From: Rhodospirillaceae bacterium
GTDB taxonomy: Bacteria > Pseudomonadota > Alphaproteobacteria > Rhodospirillales > Magnetospirillaceae
NCBI GenBank assembly: GCA_030151865.1
Contig: JASLCK010000001.1
Location: 1 to 10,727 of the forward strand
Length of the DNA: 10,727 bases
Direction of reading: 5' to 3'
Every line of letters starts with the position of its first letter. Positions within the stretch are counted from its first letter, which is position 1. A program made the translations under genes and the position numbers. The notes beneath the pieces are model-generated. The model had not been told where the DNA came from, searched no databases, and saw nothing but the letters and a program-made list of their open reading frames with translations. This document shows positions 6,939 to 10,727 of this stretch, piece by piece.

Positions 6939-8966
6939 ATGACAGACCGGTCCACGTTACCCCGCGTCGCCGCTTTGGTCGGCCCTTACGCCAGCGGCAA
7001 AACCAGCCTTCTTGAAAGCCTTTTGTTTGCCACCGGCGCGATCCCTCGCAAGGGATCGGTCAAGGACGGCACCTCTGTCGGCGACGCCAGCCCCGAAGCC
7101 CGCCATCGGGCCATGAGCATCGAAGCCAATATCGCCCAAACCACCTATCTGGGCGACAGTTGGACCTTTCTCGATTGCCCCGGTTCCATCGAATTTCAGC
7201 AAGATGCCTTTAATGCTCTTTTGGTGACCGACGCCGCCGTGGTGGTGGTCGAACCCGATCCGGCCCGCGCCGTCATGGTCGCCCCACTGCTGAAGTTTCT
7301 CGACCAGAACGCCATCCCGCATCTGATCTTCATCAACAAGGCCGAAGGCGGCGATGTTCGCCTGCGCGAAGTTCTGGAAGCCCTGCAAACCGTTTCCGAA
7401 CGCCCGCTGCTGCTACGCGAACTGCCGATCCGCGATGGACAGACCATCACCGGCTATATCGATCTGGTTAGCGAGCGCGCCTATAAATACCGCCCAGGCC
7501 AGGCATCGGAACTGATGAGCCTGCCCCAGACCGGCCTGTCCGACGAGCAAAATGCCCGTCAGGACATGCTGGAACATCTGGCCGACCTGGACGATTCCCT
7601 GCTGGAAGAACTGCTGGGCGACGCCACCCCACCCAAGGGCGAGGTCTACGACAATCTGTCGCGTGATCTGGCCGCCGACCTGATCGTGCCGGTGTTCTTC
7701 GGTTCCGCCGCCCAGGATTACGGCATCCGCCGTTTGCTGAAAGCGCTGCGCCACGAAGTGCCCGGCCCCGCCGATACCCGCTGGCGTCATGGCGTCCTGC
7801 CGGATGGCGAGGCCCAGGCCCGCATCTTCAAGACCGTGCATGCGGCCCATACCGGCAAACTGTCCTATGCCCGCATCTGGCGCGGCGACTTTGCCGAAGG
7901 CGGTCTGGTCAACGGCCAGCGTCCATCGGGTCTGTTCGCCCCCGCCGCAGGCAAACTGGTCAAGGTTGCCAAGGCCCAGCCCGGCGATCTGGTGGCCTTT
8001 GGCCGTCTGGAAGCCTCGGCCACCGGCGACACATTAGGGCCGCCCGATGCCGACCAGATGCCCTGGCCTGCCCCGCTGCCGCCGCTGTTCTCGCTGGCGG
8101 TGCGCGCCGACAAAAAGCAGGACGAAGTTAAACTGACCGCCGCCCTGGCCAAGCTGTGCGAGGAAGACGCCTCGCTGTCGATCCAGCATGACATGGAAGG
8201 CAGCCAACTGATCCTGTGGGGTCAGGGCGAAATCCACTTACAGGTGGCGTTGGAAAAGCTGAAAAGCCATTTCAATCTGGCGGTCAGCGGCGGGAAACCG
8301 CAAGTGCCGTACCGCGAGACTATTCGTAAAACCACCTCGATTCATGGCCGTCACAAGCGCCAGTCGGGTGGACATGGGCAGTTTGGCGACATCCATCTGG
8401 ACATCGCCCCGCAGCCGCGCGGCGCCGGCTTTCAGTTTAATGACAGCATCACCGGCGGCGTGGTGCCCAAACAATATATCCCCGCCGTCGGCGAAGGGGT
8501 GGCCGAGTATCTGAAGCAAGGTCCGCTGGGCTTCCCGGTGGTGGACGTCAAGGTCACTTTGACCGACGGCAGCTATCACGCGGTAGACAGTTCCGATATG
8601 GCCTTCAAGACTGCGGCCCGCATCGCCATGACCGAGGGCATGCCCCAGTGCGAGCCGGTTCTGCTGGAACCGATCCTGTCGGTGGAAATCGCCGTGCCGT
8701 CGGACTACACCTCCAAGGCGCAGCGGGTCCTGTCGGGACGGCGCGGCCAAATCCTGGGCTTCCACGCCAAGGAAGGCTGGAAAGGCTGGGACAGTGTGCA
8801 AGCCTTTCTGCCCCAATCGGAAATGGGCGACCTGATCGTCGAGTTGCGATCCCTGACCATGGGGGTCGGCACTTTTTCGTGGCGGTTCGACCATTTGCAG
8901 GAACTGACCGACCGCACGGCCGACAAGGTGGTGGAAGACCGTAAAGCTGTGCTGGCGGCGCAGTAA
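6939..8966 (+). CDS. EF-G-like translation GTPase (type II EF-G paralogue)
   Basis: This 675-residue protein has EF-G architecture: G domain about 1-275, domain II about 285-370, domain III about 380-455 (GQGEIHLQVALEKL at 429-442), domain IV about 456-580 (PYRETI, QSGGHGQFG) and domain V about 580-665 (SDYTSKAQRVLSGRRGQILG). It is slightly shorter than housekeeping EF-G (about 690-700). The P-loop GPYASGKT (15-22) is intact. Switch I has RAMSIE where EF-G has RGITI. G3 is DCPGS (79-83) instead of DTPGH, so the catalytic histidine position holds serine. G4 is NKAE (133-136) instead of NKxD. G5 GSA (255-257) is present. Canonical fusA normally sits with rpsL/rpsG/tuf; no such genes are here. 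It is probably an accessory or specialised ribosome factor with weak or altered GTP hydrolysis. The start is fixed by AAGGAGG, and a strong terminator follows. Confidence 0.9.
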   Translation: MTDRSTLPRVAALVGPYASGKTSLLESLLFATGAIPRKGSVKDGTSVGDASPEARHRAMSIEANIAQTTYLGDSWTFLDCPGSIEFQQDAFNALLVTDAAVVVVEPDPARAVMVAPLLKFLDQNAIPHLIFINKAEGGDVRLREVLEALQTVSERPLLLRELPIRDGQTITGYIDLVSERAYKYRPGQASELMSLPQTGLSDEQNARQDMLEHLADLDDSLLEELLGDATPPKGEVYDNLSRDLAADLIVPVFFGSAAQDYGIRRLLKALRHEVPGPADTRWRHGVLPDGEAQARIFKTVHAAHTGKLSYARIWRGDFAEGGLVNGQRPSGLFAPAAGKLVKVAKAQPGDLVAFGRLEASATGDTLGPPDADQMPWPAPLPPLFSLAVRADKKQDEVKLTAALAKLCEEDASLSIQHDMEGSQLILWGQGEIHLQVALEKLKSHFNLAVSGGKPQVPYRETIRKTTSIHGRHKRQSGGHGQFGDIHLDIAPQPRGAGFQFNDSITGGVVPKQYIPAVGEGVAEYLKQGPLGFPVVDVKVTLTDGSYHAVDSSDMAFKTAARIAMTEGMPQCEPVLLEPILSVEIAVPSDYTSKAQRVLSGRRGQILGFHAKEGWKGWDSVQAFLPQSEMGDLIVELRSLTMGVGTFSWRFDHLQELTDRTADKVVEDRKAVLAAQ

Positions 8967-9007
8967 CCGCATTGCCAACCCACACAGCTTGAGCCCTAGA
9001 AAAAACC

Positions 9008-9038
9008 AAACGGCCCCGGATGAATTCCGGGGCCGTTT
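9008..9038. terminator. bidirectional intrinsic terminator
   Basis: A 13-bp perfect stem (9008-9020 with 9026-9038) has a 5-base loop TGAAT and a GC-rich core CGGCCCCGG. The plus strand continues TTTTA after the stem. The minus strand reads TTTGGTTTTTTC. It lies between the convergent EF-G-like and GST-like genes, 41 bases after the former stop and 14 after the latter, and should end both transcripts. Confidence 0.9.
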
Positions 9039-9052
9039 TACTGTGGCGTCTT

Positions 9053-9751
9053 TCAGGCCCGCTCGGCCAGCACCGCGTCAACCCGCTCGATATAAGCCGT
9101 TAAGCCCGGCAAAGCCTGGGCGGCCTGCTTCAGGCCGGTTTCCATCGGCACCCGCAGGATATTGACCAGGAACCCGTAAAGGCTGGCATCCACCGAGGTC
9201 GGACGATCCCCCAGCAGGAACGGCTTATCCCCCAGGATCGTCAACAGTGTCTGCAAATCGGCAGCCCCCTGGGCATAGATCTTGTCCGGCGGCAAACGGC
9301 CATAGCCTTGCCCATGCAGCATGCGGCGAATTCGGCGCAGCATCAGCGGCGGCACGATCAGGCGGATGGGCAGCGGCAGGCGCGCAAAGAATGCCTGGCG
9401 CAGCGCTTCCAACCCGATGGGATCGACCCAGCGGCTATAGACCATGACGAAGAACAGGCTTTCCTCGATGGTGCGGCGGATCAGATGGGCCAAAGCCTTA
9501 TCCTGATCGGACAAGCCGCCATCCAGCCGGTTGCCATAGGCGGCTTCCAGATAGGCGACAATCTCGCCGCTGTCGGGGATCACCTGCCCCTGATCGATGA
9601 TATAGGGCAGCTTGCCGCGCGGGGCCTTGTTGGACATGGTGCGATGCACCTGATACGGCAGCCCCGCCAACTTGAGATAGGTTTCCGTCTTCAGACAGAA
9701 CGGACTGGGATTGATACCCCACCCCGAGCCGAATTGATAAAGCTCGATCAT
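9053..9751 (-). CDS. glutathione S-transferase-fold protein, metaxin/FAXC-like
   Basis: This 232-residue protein has an N-terminal thioredoxin-like domain (about 1-75) and an all-helical C-terminal domain (about 85-228), the GST layout. N-terminal motifs are NPSPFCLKTETYLKLAGLPY at 14-33, the expected cis-proline in KLPYI (P49), and D60/S61 in DSGEIVAYLEAAYG, which in GSTs contacts the gamma-glutamyl part of glutathione. SPFC (16-19) occupies the active-site position. The PSPFCxK start and the C-terminal FLLGDRPTSVDASLYGFL resemble the metaxin/FAXC-like branch rather than classical detoxifying GSTs. The ATG at 9751 follows GGGGAGGAACG. The enzyme activity and substrate are unknown. The gene is convergent to the EF-G-like gene and shares its terminator. 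Confidence 0.85.
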   Translation of the reverse strand: MIELYQFGSGWGINPSPFCLKTETYLKLAGLPYQVHRTMSNKAPRGKLPYIIDQGQVIPDSGEIVAYLEAAYGNRLDGGLSDQDKALAHLIRRTIEESLFFVMVYSRWVDPIGLEALRQAFFARLPLPIRLIVPPLMLRRIRRMLHGQGYGRLPPDKIYAQGAADLQTLLTILGDKPFLLGDRPTSVDASLYGFLVNILRVPMETGLKQAAQALPGLTAYIERVDAVLAERA

Positions 9752-9857
9752 CGTTCCTCCCCATCGTTTTTCACAGTTTTATTTTGAACGATAAATTAGC
9801 GCACAATTTAGTTTACAGACCAGCCCTATCCTCAAAGATCGTCGCCAAAACCAGGGC

Positions 9858-10418
9858 TTATTTAAAGGCCTCCGGCACCGGCTTGCGGGGTTGGGTGGCG
9901 AACAGCTTGATCAGCTCTTCCTTGGGAATGCGGACCGTGTTGGAGTGGTTGTAGTAGCCAAGACCGGAGTTGCTGAAGGTTAGACAAAGATCATGCGGTC
10001 GCTCCCGCAGGTCATATTTCTTGGAATCACCGGCATTAACAGTTTGATACGTCCAAAAGAAAGCACGATAAGTATATGGAGGGGAGCCATTATCAGTATT
10101 CCCTCTCCACAATGGAATATATTTACCATTTTCAACCCTGTAAATAGGACTATAAGCTATACTTCCATTTCCATCATTATATTCATGATTGCATATTTTC
10201 ATGAAAGCCTGAGCACCATTATTATTTTTTATTGTCTCAAGCTGATAGTCCTCATTGGTCACAAGGATTACCTCAACACCCTCACCAGAATCCCGTCCAT
10301 AATCAACCAATGGACCTGATCCAAAATGCATTTCCACATAGGTCAGATCATCGGGAATGTTGTAAAGCGGCCCGCAGGCAGGCAACGCAAGCAGCGCCAA
10401 GAGGCTGATCTTCTTCAT
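9858..10418 (-). CDS. predicted lipoprotein of unknown function, AT-rich centre
   Basis: This 186-residue protein begins MKKISLLALLALPACGPLYN, a short lipoprotein signal peptide with lipobox LPAC. Lipidation is expected at C15, with export to the inner or outer membrane. The mature part is rich in Asn, Tyr and Gly, with two cysteines (ICNHEYN and HDLCLTF) that could form a disulfide. It ends in a basic tail (QPRKPVPEAFK). I recognise no domain. The ATG at 10418 has a weak GGTGA about 5 bases upstream. Base use is odd: I counted 27% GC in 10141-10200 and 37% in 10201-10260, while both ends of the gene and all neighbours are GC-rich. Codons such as ATA, AAT and TAT are common in the centre. This suggests recent acquisition or relaxed selection. 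It may be co-transcribed with the gene ending at 10468. Confidence 0.8.
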   Translation of the reverse strand: MKKISLLALLALPACGPLYNIPDDLTYVEMHFGSGPLVDYGRDSGEGVEVILVTNEDYQLETIKNNNGAQAFMKICNHEYNDGNGSIAYSPIYRVENGKYIPLWRGNTDNGSPPYTYRAFFWTYQTVNAGDSKKYDLRERPHDLCLTFSNSGLGYYNHSNTVRIPKEELIKLFATQPRKPVPEAFK

Positions 10419-10467
10419 TTTTCACCCACGATCCAGGCCACCCTATATAGTTAACAAGACGCCAAGC

Positions 10468-10727
10468 TTAACGCCCAACATCGCTTACCACCCCATCATC
10501 CGGATCGACTCTAAAGGCCGCCAGATAGGTCTTAAAAACCCGCAAATCTTCAGACCAATGATCGCGTGTCGTCCTCAACTGTAACGTGATTTCAATCCAT
10601 TGCGAACGGTCAGAGGCATTGCTATTGCGAAAGGCGCGGATTAAAAGTCTGACGGTTTGGTCCTTATCCTCGATCCGACATGCCGCCGATGGCCGATGAT
10701 CAAGACGATAGTGGCGCAGTACCGGTC
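10468..10727 (-). CDS. C-terminal part of an unidentified protein (partial)
   Basis: The minus strand is open from the right edge for 85 complete codons to a TAA at 10470-10468. No start codon is implied because the gene begins outside the window. The visible peptide includes RLLIRAFRNSNASDRSQWIE, then ITLQLRTTRDHWSEDLRVFK and the end TYLAAFRVDPDDGVVSDVGR. It is a mixed, soluble-looking sequence with many charged residues, no membrane span and no motif I recognise. The frame has the base composition of the surrounding genes and no competing gene overlaps it. It lies 49 bases upstream of the lipoprotein gene on the same strand, so the two may form one operon. Confidence 0.6.
   Translation of the reverse strand, partial: PVLRHYRLDHRPSAACRIEDKDQTVRLLIRAFRNSNASDRSQWIEITLQLRTTRDHWSEDLRVFKTYLAAFRVDPDDGVVSDVGR

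Noticed and set aside
8238..8978. Minus-strand open frame (246 codons) opposite the EF-G-like gene
   Set aside because: Antisense shadow of EF-G domains III-V; no family resemblance.
9750..9792. ATCGTT twice and its inverse AACGAT once just upstream of and over the GST-like start
   Set aside because: Six-base repeats in a short AT-rich leader are likely by chance, and spacing does not match a clear operator.
9993..10319. Plus-strand frame of 108 codons, hydrophobic, opposite the lipoprotein gene
   Set aside because: The hydrophobic look comes from the AT-rich patch read in reverse. The minus strand has a signal peptide, lipobox and full frame, so it is the real gene.

Overview
The window looks like chromosomal DNA of an alphaproteobacterium, probably a Rhodospirillales / Magnetospirillum-like organism. 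This is an inference from the high GC content, the codon choice, an EF-G-like protein of a type I associate with that group, and the DctPQM-type TRAP transporter. No species can be named from sequence alone. I see no tRNA, rRNA, CRISPR array, insertion sequence or phage gene.

Left part (1-3346): the first 80 bases hold the N-terminus of a membrane protein leaving the window on the minus strand. A doubtful short plus-strand ORF for a 40-residue single-span protein (262-384) follows. A minus-strand TRAP transporter operon comes next in the order dctP (solute-binding protein), dctQ (small membrane subunit), dctM (large permease). dctQ and dctM overlap by 4 bases. An intrinsic terminator-like hairpin separates dctP from dctQM and would favour more binding protein than permease.

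Middle (3347-6818): a two-component system is transcribed divergently from dctP. It consists of a hybrid-free 7TMR-DISM/PAS histidine kinase and an OmpR-family response regulator. The shared 200-base intergenic region has a promoter candidate for each side. The simplest reading is that the kinase/regulator pair controls the TRAP transporter in response to a periplasmic ligand, but neither substrate nor signal can be read from the sequence.

Right part (6819-10727): a monocistronic EF-G-like GTPase (type II paralogue) carries altered switch and guanine-binding motifs. It ends at a bidirectional terminator shared with a convergent, minus-strand GST-fold protein of the metaxin/FAXC-like type. Upstream of the GST gene lies a minus-strand lipoprotein gene with an unusually AT-rich centre, then the C-terminal 85 codons of another minus-strand gene running off the right edge.

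Most of the window is ordinary. The points most worth a second look are the EF-G-like protein's G motifs, the TRAP/two-component pairing with its intercistronic hairpin, and the compositionally odd lipoprotein gene.
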